Assembly: GCA_030431975.1 (NCBI GenBank)
Contig: JAUIHP010000006.1
Location: forward strand, 204,627 to 268,626
Origin: a bacterium
GTDB taxonomy: Bacteria > Eisenbacteria > RBG-16-71-46 > CAIMUX01
DNA: 64,000 bases
Direction of reading: 5' to 3'
Both the position numbers and the translations under genes were made by a program. The stretch's first letter is position 1; each line of letters begins with the position of its first letter. A model generated the notes under the pieces. The model had not been told where the DNA came from, did not search any database, and worked only from the letters and a program-made list of their open reading frames with translations. Positions 9,754 through 18,868 of this stretch are shown piece after piece.

Positions 9754-11871
9754 ATGAAGCTCATCAAGATCGGCGCTGCCGTCCTCAACCAAACGCCTCT
9801 CGACTGGGACCACAATCGGGACAACATTCTGAGCGCGATTCGCCAGGCGCGGGGCGACGGGGTCTCCATCCTCTGCTTCCCCGAACTTTGCATTCCGGGC
9901 TACGGCTGCGACGACGCGTTCTACTCTCCCGGCCTTTGGGACACGTCCCTCGAGGTGCTGCACGAGATCCTTCCCGAAACGAAGGGCATGGTTGTCGGAC
10001 TCGGTCTCCCTCTGCTTTACAAGAACGGGCTCTTCAACTGCGCGGCACTCTGCGTCGACGGGAAGATCGCCGGATTCACGGCGAAGCGCCACCTGGCCGG
10101 GGACGGACTCTATTACGAGCCGCGCTGGTTCAAGCCGTGGCCGAAAGACGTCGCGGCCGAGATCGAGATTCATGGTGTCGACTATCCCATCGGTGACATC
10201 CACTTCGAGATCGGCGACGTCAAGATCGGATTCGAAATCTGCGAGGACGCCTGGGTCGCGCAACGACCAGGCAGCGAGCTCTCCTCGCAGGGCGTGGACA
10301 TCATTCTCAACCCAAGCGCCAGTCACTTCGCCTTCGGGAAGTTCGAAGTCCGCAAACGTTTCGTGCTGGAAGGGTCGCGGTCGTTCGGCGTGACCTATCT
10401 CTACAGCAACCTGCTGGGCAACGATGCCGGGCGCATTGTGTATGACGGCGGAGCCTTGATTGCAACCCGCGGCACCATGGTCGCGATGGGCCCCCGCTTC
10501 ATCTACGAACCGTTCCACATTACACAAGCCGTCATCGACGTCGATGCGACCCGCATGACGCAGGTCCGCACCGGAAGTTACCGTCCGAGCGTGGAAGCGG
10601 ATCCCCATTGCGTCGAACTTCCCTTCGCCTATCCCAAAGGCCGATGGGACATCACCGGCCCCGAGGACATCGCGGCGACCAAAGCATCCTGGGAATCGGC
10701 GCCGGATCAGGAAATGGAGGAGTTCTCGCGAGTCATCTCCCTCGGACTCTTCGACTATATGCGGAAGAGCCGCTCACGCGGGTTCGTCGTTTCCCTCAGC
10801 GGCGGTGCGGACTCGGCAGCGGTTTCATGCTTGGCCGCGTTCAGTGTTTTCTTCGGACTGCAGCAGCTGGGACGGGAGCGACTGGAAGCCGCGCTCGACT
10901 ATGTCTTCGGAACGGCCGAGCGCCCGCAGGCTCCCGCGACGGTGGATGTTCCCGTCGACGTACCGGAGGAAGAGTCTCCCGCGACCACGAACGAAGTGCC
11001 CGCGCCGACCTACGACTCCGAGGACATTGCGCGCCTTCGAACCGAAGCCCACGAACTGACCGGTCACCTCTTGACCTGCGCTTATCAGGCGACGCGAAAC
11101 AGCAGTGACACGACGCGCAATGCAGCCCGGGATGTCGCCAAGGCAATCGGCGCACTCTTCTTCGAGTTGGACGTCGATCAGTTCGTCGTCGATTACCGTT
11201 CCATGATTGCAGGAGCGATCGGGCGGGACCTGACCTGGGAACGCGATGACCTGACTCTGCAAAACATTCAGGCCCGTGTCCGCGCTCCCGGCGTTTGGAT
11301 GCTGGCCAACTTGCGAAGCGCACTGCTTCTGGCCACCAGCAACCGGTCGGAGGCCGCGGTCGGATACGCGACGATGGACGGAGACACCTGCGGCGGACTG
11401 AGTCCTATCGCCGGCATCGACAAGGACTTCCTGCGGCGCTGGCTGCGTTGGCTCGAAGTCGAAGGACCGGACGGACACGGCCCCATTCCCGAGCTGCATT
11501 CCGTAAACGTGCAGCAACCGACAGCGGAGCTGCGTCCCAAGGAGGCGTCCCAAACCGACGAGGGCGACCTCATGCCCTATGAGCTGCTCGACGAGATCGA
11601 AGACCTGGCCATCGGCGACAAGCTGATGCCACTCGAAGTTTGGCAGGAGCTTTGTCACGAGCACCCGCAGCAGTCTCCGCAGCAACTGGCGACGTGGGTG
11701 CAACGCTTCTTTCGAATGTGGTGTCGCAATCAGTGGAAGCGCGAGCGGTACGCGCCGTCGTTTCACGTCGATGACAAGAATCTCGATCCCAAAACCTGGT
11801 GTCGGTTCCCCATTCTGTCCGGCGGCTTCGAGCGGGAACTGGCTGCGCTGAGAGAAGAGGCGGGAATCTAA
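9754..11871 (+). CDS. nadE: Glutamine-dependent NAD+ synthetase
   Basis: A 705-residue cytosolic enzyme that converts nicotinic acid adenine dinucleotide to NAD+, using ammonia from glutamine, the last step of NAD biosynthesis. The N-terminal nitrilase-fold glutaminase shows its Glu (CFPELCIPGYG), Lys (AKRHLAGDG) and Cys (FEICEDAW); the synthetase domain shows the PP-loop SLSGGADSAA near residue 350. Length fits the long two-domain form. A Pro/Val/Glu-rich segment (about residues 390-425) after the PP-loop is probably a surface insertion. An SDR gene follows two bases after the stop, so they are probably co-transcribed. Confidence 0.96.
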   Translation: MKLIKIGAAVLNQTPLDWDHNRDNILSAIRQARGDGVSILCFPELCIPGYGCDDAFYSPGLWDTSLEVLHEILPETKGMVVGLGLPLLYKNGLFNCAALCVDGKIAGFTAKRHLAGDGLYYEPRWFKPWPKDVAAEIEIHGVDYPIGDIHFEIGDVKIGFEICEDAWVAQRPGSELSSQGVDIILNPSASHFAFGKFEVRKRFVLEGSRSFGVTYLYSNLLGNDAGRIVYDGGALIATRGTMVAMGPRFIYEPFHITQAVIDVDATRMTQVRTGSYRPSVEADPHCVELPFAYPKGRWDITGPEDIAATKASWESAPDQEMEEFSRVISLGLFDYMRKSRSRGFVVSLSGGADSAAVSCLAAFSVFFGLQQLGRERLEAALDYVFGTAERPQAPATVDVPVDVPEEESPATTNEVPAPTYDSEDIARLRTEAHELTGHLLTCAYQATRNSSDTTRNAARDVAKAIGALFFELDVDQFVVDYRSMIAGAIGRDLTWERDDLTLQNIQARVRAPGVWMLANLRSALLLATSNRSEAAVGYATMDGDTCGGLSPIAGIDKDFLRRWLRWLEVEGPDGHGPIPELHSVNVQQPTAELRPKEASQTDEGDLMPYELLDEIEDLAIGDKLMPLEVWQELCHEHPQQSPQQLATWVQRFFRMWCRNQWKRERYAPSFHVDDKNLDPKTWCRFPILSGGFERELAALREEAGI

Positions 11872-11873
11872 CC

Positions 11874-12689
11874 ATGTCCATCGAGCAATACCTTCCACAG
11901 GATCTGTTCAAGAACAAATCGGTGTTCGTGACCGGCGGCGGCAGCGGAATCAACCTGGGAATCGCTCGCGCGTTCGCCACGGTCGGGGCCAACGTCGCCA
12001 TTTGCGGTCGCACCGAGAGCAAACTCGAGTCCGCGCGGAAAGAGCTGGAAGATCTCGGGGCCGAGGTCGTGACCTCCGTCGCCGACGTTCGCGACTACAA
12101 AGCGTTGGAGGACGCAGTCGAGCGAACGAAGCGGGACCTGGGACCGATCCACGTTTTGGTTTGCGGAGCGGCGGGCAACTTTCTCTGTCCGACCGAGCAG
12201 CTTTCGACGAACGGATTCCAGTCGGTCGTCGACATCGATCTCGTCGGCTCCTTCAACTCATGCCGGGCCGCCTTCGAGCAGCTCAAGGAAACGCGCGGCT
12301 CGATTGTCTTCGTCTCCGCCGGACAGTCCCTGATCCCCTACATGGCGCAAGCTCACGCCGGAGCCGCCAAGGCCGGTGTCGACAACCTCATGCGCAACCT
12401 CGCCCTGGAGTGGGGCGCTTACGGGATTCGGTCCAACTCCATCGTCCCAGGTCCGATCGAAGGAACGGAAGGCATGCGTCGACTGGCGCCCGGTGAGATC
12501 GGGGAGAAGCTGAAGCACGCGATTCCGCTTCGTCGTTTTGGAACCACGGACGAGATCGGTTCCGCGGCCGTCTTTCTGGCGTCGCCGTTGGCCGCCTACG
12601 TGACCGGCGCCACGCTCTCCGTTGACGGCGGGATGAACCTGCCCGGGTCGGGACTCTTCGGTCAGATCGTCATGGAGGCCATGAGTTAG
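11874..12689 (+). CDS. SDR-family oxidoreductase, 2,4-dienoyl-CoA reductase-like
   Basis: A 271-residue classical short-chain dehydrogenase/reductase. The Rossmann glycine motif TGGGSGINLGIA is near residue 20, an NADP-type arginine follows beta 2 (CGRTESKL), and the active-site region is atypical: the segment FVSAGQSLIPYMAQAHAGAAKAG carries AxxxK in place of the usual Tyr-x-x-x-Lys. The closest family by eye is the peroxisomal 2,4-dienoyl-CoA reductase group (FVSAGQ..PxxxQxHAxAAKAG), which also lacks the SDR Tyr. It therefore likely acts on unsaturated acyl-CoA. ATG 11874 is two bases after nadE; the stop overlaps the next start by one base. Confidence 0.85.
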   Translation: MSIEQYLPQDLFKNKSVFVTGGGSGINLGIARAFATVGANVAICGRTESKLESARKELEDLGAEVVTSVADVRDYKALEDAVERTKRDLGPIHVLVCGAAGNFLCPTEQLSTNGFQSVVDIDLVGSFNSCRAAFEQLKETRGSIVFVSAGQSLIPYMAQAHAGAAKAGVDNLMRNLALEWGAYGIRSNSIVPGPIEGTEGMRRLAPGEIGEKLKHAIPLRRFGTTDEIGSAAVFLASPLAAYVTGATLSVDGGMNLPGSGLFGQIVMEAMS

Positions 12690-15352
12690 TGTTCCGGTCC
12701 AGGGCGGTCGCGGGTCTCTCGCGGATCGCACGTCTCTTTCTGGTCGCGGGGTCCGCGGTCGTCTGTTGTGCAACGACGCCGGGCGCTGAGTTCACGGCAT
12801 CGGCCCAGGTCCCTCGGGAGGCCCAGGCCCCGCAGACGCTACAGGCCAACGAAGAAGAGCGGCCGGTCCTGCTGGAAGCAGTCTTTGAAGGCAAGGCCAC
12901 GGACGGCGGCACTGGACTTCCGGCCGGTTGGCAAGTGCCGGCTTCCATTCGCGAGGCCGGCGGCGACGCCGTGGTCATGCGCGATCTGCAGGACAGCTAC
13001 CTTCGCGTCCTCCCTGCGCCGCGAGTTCCCGCAGGCAACTCCGTCGACCCCGCGCCGGTGTTTCGCTGGGCACGCGGATCCGTCTTCACCACGCTTCGGT
13101 GCGAACCGTGGCGCGGCCGGCTCCTTCGTGTGTTGGTCGAAGCGCGCAGTCAACCCGGGCCCGGACCGGGGAGGCGTGAGGCCGGGCGCTTTTGGATTCG
13201 ACTCGACAATGCCCGTTCCGGACGAATCCCACTTTTCTACGACGACACGCGTCGGAACCTGAACGGTCGCGACTGGAAAACCTACGCCATCGACCTCCCG
13301 GTTCTTGGGGAAGCCGAGACCCTTCGCATGGGAATCGATCTTCGACAGGGCGCCATCGATGTTCGTCGGATTCGGATCGTCGATCTCGGTCCATCCGGAG
13401 TCACCGAGTCGCAACCACTGAACGCCGAACAAATCCGGAACCTGGAGATCTTCGCCCGCATCTTCGGCTTCGTTCGCTTCTTCCATCCCAGCGACGAGTG
13501 CGCCTCGGTCGACTGGAACGAGTTTCTCGTCGACGCCATTCCTCGTGTCGTGTCTGCCGCATCCGAAGATTCGGCCAGGCCCGACTTCTCCGAAGCATCT
13601 GCCGGGTCTGCTTCGTCTGCCGGATCTGCTTCGTCTGCCGGGTCTGCGGCCGCCGCCGAGGACCCATTGGTGAGTGTCCTGCGTGATGTCTTCGGACCCG
13701 TCGCACCGGCGTTGGAGCTTGGCGGAGAGACGGCGCGTTCCGATGCCTGGGGCGGCACGGAGTTTCGATCCGGAACTCAGGTTCCCGAGGGTGCCATCGA
13801 GGTTGTGCGTTGGTACCACTACGGTCCCGGATTTCAGGAGGGGAACCTGCCGTATCGGAGCTACCGCGAACGGGCTCCCATCGACTCGACCGGTGCCGTT
13901 CAGAAAGGCAGGGCAAGGTGGGAGGACGTTTTCGGATCCCAATCCCCGGATGGATCTCGGGCTTCAGCAGGATTCATCGACGAGAGCTACCGCTACGTCG
14001 TCGAACTCGAAGGCATCCCGGTCGCCGTGCCTTTGCAGCTCTACTCCGACGTGAGTGCCACGCTGCCGCACTCCGATCCGATCGAGCACGGGATCGGTCG
14101 GGCTGGCGAACCCTCCAAGCCAGCCGGCTTTCGAATGGTCTCGGAGGATCGTACGACCCGGCTGGCGGCTGTCATTCTGCTATGGAATGTGGCGCAACAC
14201 TTCTACCCCTATTTCGATGAGGTCAAGTGCGACTGGATGTCCGAACTCGCGCCGGCTCTAAAGGCTGCGGCCACCGCGCGCGGGCAGGCCGAATTCATCG
14301 CGACGATCGAAAGGCTGCTGGTCCCCCTCGAGGACGGTCACGCTGGGGTCTACCCCTACTATGCCCGCAACAGCGGTCGGCTACCTCTGGAACTGGTCTG
14401 GGTCGACGACCAGATCGCCGTCTCGTGGATCGATCGTGAGGACGGCTGGCAATGGAACTCCGGTCCTCGCGCCGGAGACGTCATCCTTGGAATCGATCTC
14501 GAAGACACAGGAAACATCGTCGGCGTCTCTTCCTTGGTGGACTCCCTTGCCCGACAGATCTCCAGCCCAACGGAAGATTGGCGTCGACAACAGATTCTCG
14601 ATCGGCTCACTCACGGACGGATCGGCCAAGGACGCACCGTTCGTTTTCGATCCGCAGACGGCGACAGTTTCGAGACGACCTATGCGCTCATCCCTACCCA
14701 GGAAGTCGAGTCGCGCCGGCACCTCCGGGGACCCGCCACGATTGCACAGCTGGGGGATGGACTTCTCTATCTCGACACACGTCGCGTCGACGAAGCACTG
14801 TTGCGAAAGTACTGGAACGCGTTGGCGGCCGCCCGTGGTGTCATCGTCGACTTTCGCGGATATCCGGAGCACTTGACCCAACAGTTCTTCGGGCATTGGC
14901 TGGTGGAACCCGCAGTTTCACCGAGTTGGTTGGTCGCAGCCGATCGGGCACCGGACGGCTTCCTTCGAAAACACCAGATTCGAGTGTGGACGGTAAGTCC
15001 CGCCCTTCCCCGCGTTACCGCACCTACCGTCTTCTTGACGGACGCCCGCGCGATCAGCAAGGCAGAGACGTTTCTGACGATCGTCGATGAACACGATCTC
15101 GGTCCTATCGTCGGGTCGGCCACGGCGGGAACCACCGGGAATCGATTCACGGTGGCCCTGCCCGGCGGCCTTCGGGTCACACTGACAGGGATGAAGGTGC
15201 GTAAGCAGGACGGGTCGGACTTTCATGGCGTCGGTGTGACTCCGGACGTTCACATCAAGCCGACCCTGGACGGCGTACGCTCCGAGCGGGACGAAGTGTT
15301 TGAGAGAGGGTTGCTCGAACTTCAGTCTTTGATCGAGACAAAGGCACCGTAG
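12689..15352 (+). CDS. Exported S41-family (C-terminal processing peptidase-like) serine protease
   Basis: An 887-residue protein with a signal peptide (ARLFLVAGSAVVCCA), a long N-terminal beta-rich region, a PDZ-like part (GDVILGIDLEDTG, about 590-610) and a C-terminal S41 catalytic fold. The nucleophile is probably Ser 790 in DARAISKAETF, followed by GPIVGSATAGTTGN, the usual S41 context. The central helical part (about 490-540, QHFYPYFDEV) matches S41 proteins acting in the periplasm. A low-complexity run AGSASSAGSASSAGSAAA lies near residue 305. GTG 12689 overlaps the SDR stop by one base, implying co-transcription with nadE and the SDR. The substrate is unknown. Confidence 0.85.
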   Translation: MFRSRAVAGLSRIARLFLVAGSAVVCCATTPGAEFTASAQVPREAQAPQTLQANEEERPVLLEAVFEGKATDGGTGLPAGWQVPASIREAGGDAVVMRDLQDSYLRVLPAPRVPAGNSVDPAPVFRWARGSVFTTLRCEPWRGRLLRVLVEARSQPGPGPGRREAGRFWIRLDNARSGRIPLFYDDTRRNLNGRDWKTYAIDLPVLGEAETLRMGIDLRQGAIDVRRIRIVDLGPSGVTESQPLNAEQIRNLEIFARIFGFVRFFHPSDECASVDWNEFLVDAIPRVVSAASEDSARPDFSEASAGSASSAGSASSAGSAAAAEDPLVSVLRDVFGPVAPALELGGETARSDAWGGTEFRSGTQVPEGAIEVVRWYHYGPGFQEGNLPYRSYRERAPIDSTGAVQKGRARWEDVFGSQSPDGSRASAGFIDESYRYVVELEGIPVAVPLQLYSDVSATLPHSDPIEHGIGRAGEPSKPAGFRMVSEDRTTRLAAVILLWNVAQHFYPYFDEVKCDWMSELAPALKAAATARGQAEFIATIERLLVPLEDGHAGVYPYYARNSGRLPLELVWVDDQIAVSWIDREDGWQWNSGPRAGDVILGIDLEDTGNIVGVSSLVDSLARQISSPTEDWRRQQILDRLTHGRIGQGRTVRFRSADGDSFETTYALIPTQEVESRRHLRGPATIAQLGDGLLYLDTRRVDEALLRKYWNALAAARGVIVDFRGYPEHLTQQFFGHWLVEPAVSPSWLVAADRAPDGFLRKHQIRVWTVSPALPRVTAPTVFLTDARAISKAETFLTIVDEHDLGPIVGSATAGTTGNRFTVALPGGLRVTLTGMKVRKQDGSDFHGVGVTPDVHIKPTLDGVRSERDEVFERGLLELQSLIETKAP

Positions 15353-15646
15353 CGGGCTACCCGTTCCCCGTTCCTCGTTCCCCGTACGCCCCCAGACGCC
15401 TCATTCGCCGCCTCATTCGCCGCCACCTACGCCGCAAAGGCCCCACGCCGAGCCCCGCACGGCCCCGCACCCGCGGCGACCACCAACTCTCACCCGCCGT
15501 GAAACCCAGTCGAAGAAGATACGCCATTCGACCCCGTCCCTTCCCTTGGAGCGCGCTCTGTTCGTGCGTGCCCATCCACCTCACCTTCGAAGGGCGATCT
15601 TCTTCGACGGCTTGCTTATGTCGAATGCATCACTGCGAGCAGCGAG

Positions 15647-16873
15647 TCACTCCACGAAGCGTCCGACGAACTCACAGAGCCATGGCCCCGGAGTGCAGAC
15701 GACACAAGAGCCGCCGCCTGGTCGCTGGAAGGAGACCAAACTCAAGGACTCGTTGAAGGCCGAGCACAGCTGCACGAAGCCGTGGTCTATTCGCTGATCG
15801 CGCGATACATTCGGCGTCGGCACGTGACCGCCGGCAAGGAGCCACTCTCCGAACTCCTCGCTGCCCAGAAGCTCGGCGATGTAGCGCCCTTCGCTTTCTA
15901 GGTTCACCGATGGGTTGGAGGTATTGCCCGTACCTGGCTGTTCGAATTCCTGGTAGCCCTCTACGACAAGTGGAGACTCCGGCGGTAGGAACTGACGGAA
16001 GGCTTTGGCGGCCTGAAACCACTCTTCAGGAGAGTTCGGGTCATAGGCGAGCAACAGAGACTCCAAGCCGTTCGGGCCGCGATACAGATAGTGTTCGCGT
16101 CGCCGGTTCTCCGCCTCTTTCCCGATCTCTTTCGCGGTGTCTTTCCCGATCTCTTTCTTGATCGCTTTCCCGGTCCCTTTCTCGACCTGCCTCGAAGCCG
16201 CTCCCGGGAAGATCCCGTCCAGACGCTCCCCACCGGCCTCCTGAAACATCTGACGGCCCGTCGGCGTCCAGGACCAACCCCACTGCCAGGTGCTTTCGCC
16301 GGAGGGATCCAGGAATCGGGCCAGGACTGAGGAGCCCTCGGTCGAAGGTTCCACGCAGATCTCGAGTGTTCGTTGGATCGGACGCGCGAAGTCCTCCTGA
16401 ATGAGAAGTGTCGCTCTGCTGCAGACGAGTTCGTCCTGACCGCCAGGTTCGATCGAGAGAAGCCGCACCCGACCCCAGTCGAAGTCGATGACAGGGTCGT
16501 TCGAGCCCGGAACGACCGAAACTATATCTGTAGCGAACCCGCCTTTGACCCGCGGTCCCGGTACCTGCTCGTCCGGGTAGATGATCGGGCCTTCCGACGC
16601 GTCGTCCGCGTCTCCGCCGGAGCTTCCTCGCGGATTCGAGGCGGTAACGGCTTCCGGTTTGTCGAGAGCGCATGCGAACCAGCCGGTTGCAAGCAGTGCG
16701 GCAAAGAGCAGGGCGACCGCGGCCGCCGCTGGGCGGCGGAGCACCCACGCCGCCGCGTTGCCGGTGCTACCCGAGCTGCCCGTGCTACCGGTGCTACCGG
16801 TGCTACCGGTACTACCCGCTTTGCCCGTGCTGCCGGTGCTGCCGCGGAATCGTGAACCTTTGTGACCGTGCAT
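15647..16873 (-). CDS. Putative lipoprotein with N-terminal Gly-Ser-Thr repeats; function unknown
   Basis: A 408-residue protein I do not recognise. ATG 16873 is preceded by AAGGAGGA, fixing the start. The first 40 residues are a collagen-like GST-triplet tract, then a hydrophobic helix ending TGWFACALDK, which may be a transmembrane anchor or a late lipobox. A beta-rich middle follows, with a Lys/Glu repeat (KGTGKAIKKEIGKDTAKEIG) near residue 250 and a C-terminal part ending in a Cys-containing segment (GGSCVVCTPGPWLC). A signal sequence placed after a repetitive N-tail is unusual. Flanking genes are plus-strand, so it stands alone. Confidence 0.65.
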   Translation of the reverse strand: MHGHKGSRFRGSTGSTGKAGSTGSTGSTGSTGSSGSTGNAAAWVLRRPAAAAVALLFAALLATGWFACALDKPEAVTASNPRGSSGGDADDASEGPIIYPDEQVPGPRVKGGFATDIVSVVPGSNDPVIDFDWGRVRLLSIEPGGQDELVCSRATLLIQEDFARPIQRTLEICVEPSTEGSSVLARFLDPSGESTWQWGWSWTPTGRQMFQEAGGERLDGIFPGAASRQVEKGTGKAIKKEIGKDTAKEIGKEAENRRREHYLYRGPNGLESLLLAYDPNSPEEWFQAAKAFRQFLPPESPLVVEGYQEFEQPGTGNTSNPSVNLESEGRYIAELLGSEEFGEWLLAGGHVPTPNVSRDQRIDHGFVQLCSAFNESLSLVSFQRPGGGSCVVCTPGPWLCEFVGRFVE

Positions 16874-17156
16874 CCATTCCTCCTTGTCGCGGTGCGACGG
16901 CGAGTCGTCGCCACGAGGAAGACGGAGCACAAAACGTGCCGGGTTGACCTCTCACAAAGCACAAGCTTCATAGACCTTCGGCGGCGTGGTCGGTTGGGCG
17001 TTCGGATTTGATGGAACGTCTGACTGTCCGGTTGAGCCGCAGAGTCCCCTATGGTTCGCCCGTTGAGGTCGTGATATCGTGGCGCTCCGTTGGGGTCGAT
17101 TCCAACGAGCCGAAACGACTCTCAGTCCAGTTCTTTTCGAAGCTGCGAGGCTCTCC

Positions 17157-18383
17157 ATGCCAACAAACAAACTTGATCCCGCGCTCATCGCCGAAGTTCA
17201 GGCCCTTCATGACGAAGGACGTACCAAGTCTCCGGAACGAGTCATTGTCGACTTCGTACCTCCGAGAGACGGGTTGGGACCGCGCTACAAGCTGGAGGGT
17301 TCCGATCAGGAGTTCCTCCGTCTCAATTCGAACTCGTACCTCTCTCTTTCACACCATCCGGAACTGATCCGCGCGGCTGACGAAGCGACCCACCGGTTCG
17401 GTGTCGGACCCGGCGCTGTCCGTTTCATCGACGGAACGTTCTCTCAGCATGTGTCTCTCGAGAATCGTATCGCCGCGTTCACCGGAAAACCGGCCGCCAA
17501 GATCTTCAACTCCGCCTACACCGCGAATCTCGGGCTGGCACTTTCGTTGGCCGGACCCACGACCTATTGGATCGGCGACGAACTGAATCACAACTGCATC
17601 ATCCGCGGGATGCGCATCGCGAACGTTCCGCGGTCGAACCGCTCCATCTTCCAACACAACGACGTCACCCATCTGAAAGAACTCCTCGAATCGGTTCCGT
17701 CGGAAATGAAGCGCGTGGTCATCATCTTTGACGGCATCTTCTCGATGCGTGGTGATGTCACTCCACTCGCGGATATCCAGAAGCTGGCAGAGACGTACCA
17801 CGACCGCTTTCCCGAAGGGGTCATTACGGTCATGGATGACTCGCACGGAATCGGAGCCTTTGGCAAGACCGGGCGAGGAACAGAGGAACACTCCGAAACA
17901 GCGGCCGACATCATCGTCGGGACCTTCGGAAAAGCCTTCGGCGTCAACGGCGGCTTCATCGTCGGGTCTCCCGCCGTGATCGAGATCGTTCGACAGAAGG
18001 CCGACACCTACATCTACACGAACCCACTTTCCGTCGCGGACTGCGCGGCAGCCGAAGCCTCCGTCTCCATCGTCGACGGACCCGAAGGACGCGAACGCCT
18101 CGACGGACTTCGGCAGCGGATCGCACAGTTCCGGTCCGGCGTCGATGCCATCGGGCTCGAATCGATCGACGGTCCGCATCCCGTCGTGCCGGTGCTCGTG
18201 CGTGACACGCTCAAGGTGAGGCAGCACGTATCCGCGCTCTTCGAGAAAGGGTTACTCGTCGTCGGCCTGACGTTCCCCGTCGTGCCCAAGGGAGACGAGA
18301 CGATTCGCTTCCAGATCAATGCGGCGCACACCGAGGCCGATATCGACGCAGCACTCAAAGCACTTCGCGAAGTCGCCGGTTAA
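17157..18383 (+). CDS. PLP-dependent alpha-oxoamine synthase family protein (KBL/BioF/SPT-like)
   Basis: A 408-residue fold-type I PLP enzyme. The start ATG at 17157 gives MPTNKLDPALI; the frame is open upstream without a good start. Family signatures are NSNSYLSLSHHPEL near the N-terminus, GPGAVRFIDGT, DDSHGIGAFGKTGRG (cofactor Asp and His) and the PLP lysine in GTFGKAFGVNGGF. Such enzymes condense an amino acid with an acyl-CoA (2-amino-3-ketobutyrate, 8-amino-7-oxononanoate or 3-ketosphinganine formation). Which reaction applies cannot be told here; no biotin or sphingolipid genes are adjacent. A SprT-like gene follows after 11 bp. Confidence 0.9.
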   Translation: MPTNKLDPALIAEVQALHDEGRTKSPERVIVDFVPPRDGLGPRYKLEGSDQEFLRLNSNSYLSLSHHPELIRAADEATHRFGVGPGAVRFIDGTFSQHVSLENRIAAFTGKPAAKIFNSAYTANLGLALSLAGPTTYWIGDELNHNCIIRGMRIANVPRSNRSIFQHNDVTHLKELLESVPSEMKRVVIIFDGIFSMRGDVTPLADIQKLAETYHDRFPEGVITVMDDSHGIGAFGKTGRGTEEHSETAADIIVGTFGKAFGVNGGFIVGSPAVIEIVRQKADTYIYTNPLSVADCAAAEASVSIVDGPEGRERLDGLRQRIAQFRSGVDAIGLESIDGPHPVVPVLVRDTLKVRQHVSALFEKGLLVVGLTFPVVPKGDETIRFQINAAHTEADIDAALKALREVAG

Positions 18384-18394
18384 GAGGAATCGTC

Positions 18395-18856
18395 TTGGAC
18401 GCAAATGACGACACCACACCGACCGGCGAGGACGTGCGACGCCTCCTTCGTCACTGGGGAGCCCTGTGGGACGTCGATGAATTGGATCGCGTTCTCGTTC
18501 GGACATCGTCCCGAATGTTTACGACGCTCGGAAACTACCGGCCCCATCGCGACGAGATCCGGCTCGCCTCACATCTCTATGAAGTCGGCGGCCCCGACCT
18601 GTGGCAGGAAGTGCTTTGTCACGAAGCTGCGCACGCCGCGGTTTGGCGAAAGCACGGCCGGAGCGTCGCGGCGCACGGGCCGGAGTGGAAAGGCTTGATG
18701 AAGGCCGCCGGGTATTCCAGCAGGGCAACGTTGCCGACGACCCCGGAGTTGGCCGACTACATTCGACAACGGCGACAGGCACGCCCACCACGACGGCGTC
18801 GTCGTCGTGTCAAGGTGTCGCTACCTAGGTTGCTGCGCTGGATGACGGCCGAGTAG
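18395..18856 (+). CDS. SprT-like zinc-metalloprotease domain protein
   Basis: A 153-residue protein with the SprT core: HEAAHAAVW is the HExxH zinc site and HGPEWKGLM gives the third histidine, the spacing found in SprT/Spartan domains. These are associated with DNA-protein crosslink repair in eukaryotes; the bacterial role is unclear. It ends in an arginine-rich tail (RRQARPPRRRRRR) instead of the zinc ribbon of longer SprT proteins, which could bind nucleic acid. The TTG start at 18395 follows AGAGGA. It lies 11 bp behind the alpha-oxoamine synthase gene, so the two are probably one operon, and it is convergent with the DUF4249 gene 12 bp away. Confidence 0.85.
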   Translation: MDANDDTTPTGEDVRRLLRHWGALWDVDELDRVLVRTSSRMFTTLGNYRPHRDEIRLASHLYEVGGPDLWQEVLCHEAAHAAVWRKHGRSVAAHGPEWKGLMKAAGYSSRATLPTTPELADYIRQRRQARPPRRRRRRVKVSLPRLLRWMTAE

Positions 18857-18868
18857 CCCGCGCTCGAG

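Noticed and set aside
9250..10608. 452-codon minus-strand frame over the beta-helix lipoprotein and nadE
   Set aside because: Shadow of two well-identified plus-strand genes; no domain and unnatural composition.
15353..15646. 75-codon minus-strand frame (15357-15584) with a basic C-terminal half
   Set aside because: Arg/Gly-rich without domain; the DNA is made of simple CGTTCCCC and CTCATTCGCCGC repeats.
17527..17545. TGGCAC-N5-TTGG resembling a sigma54 promoter
   Set aside because: It lies inside the alpha-oxoamine synthase gene, and the second half lacks the TTGC consensus.
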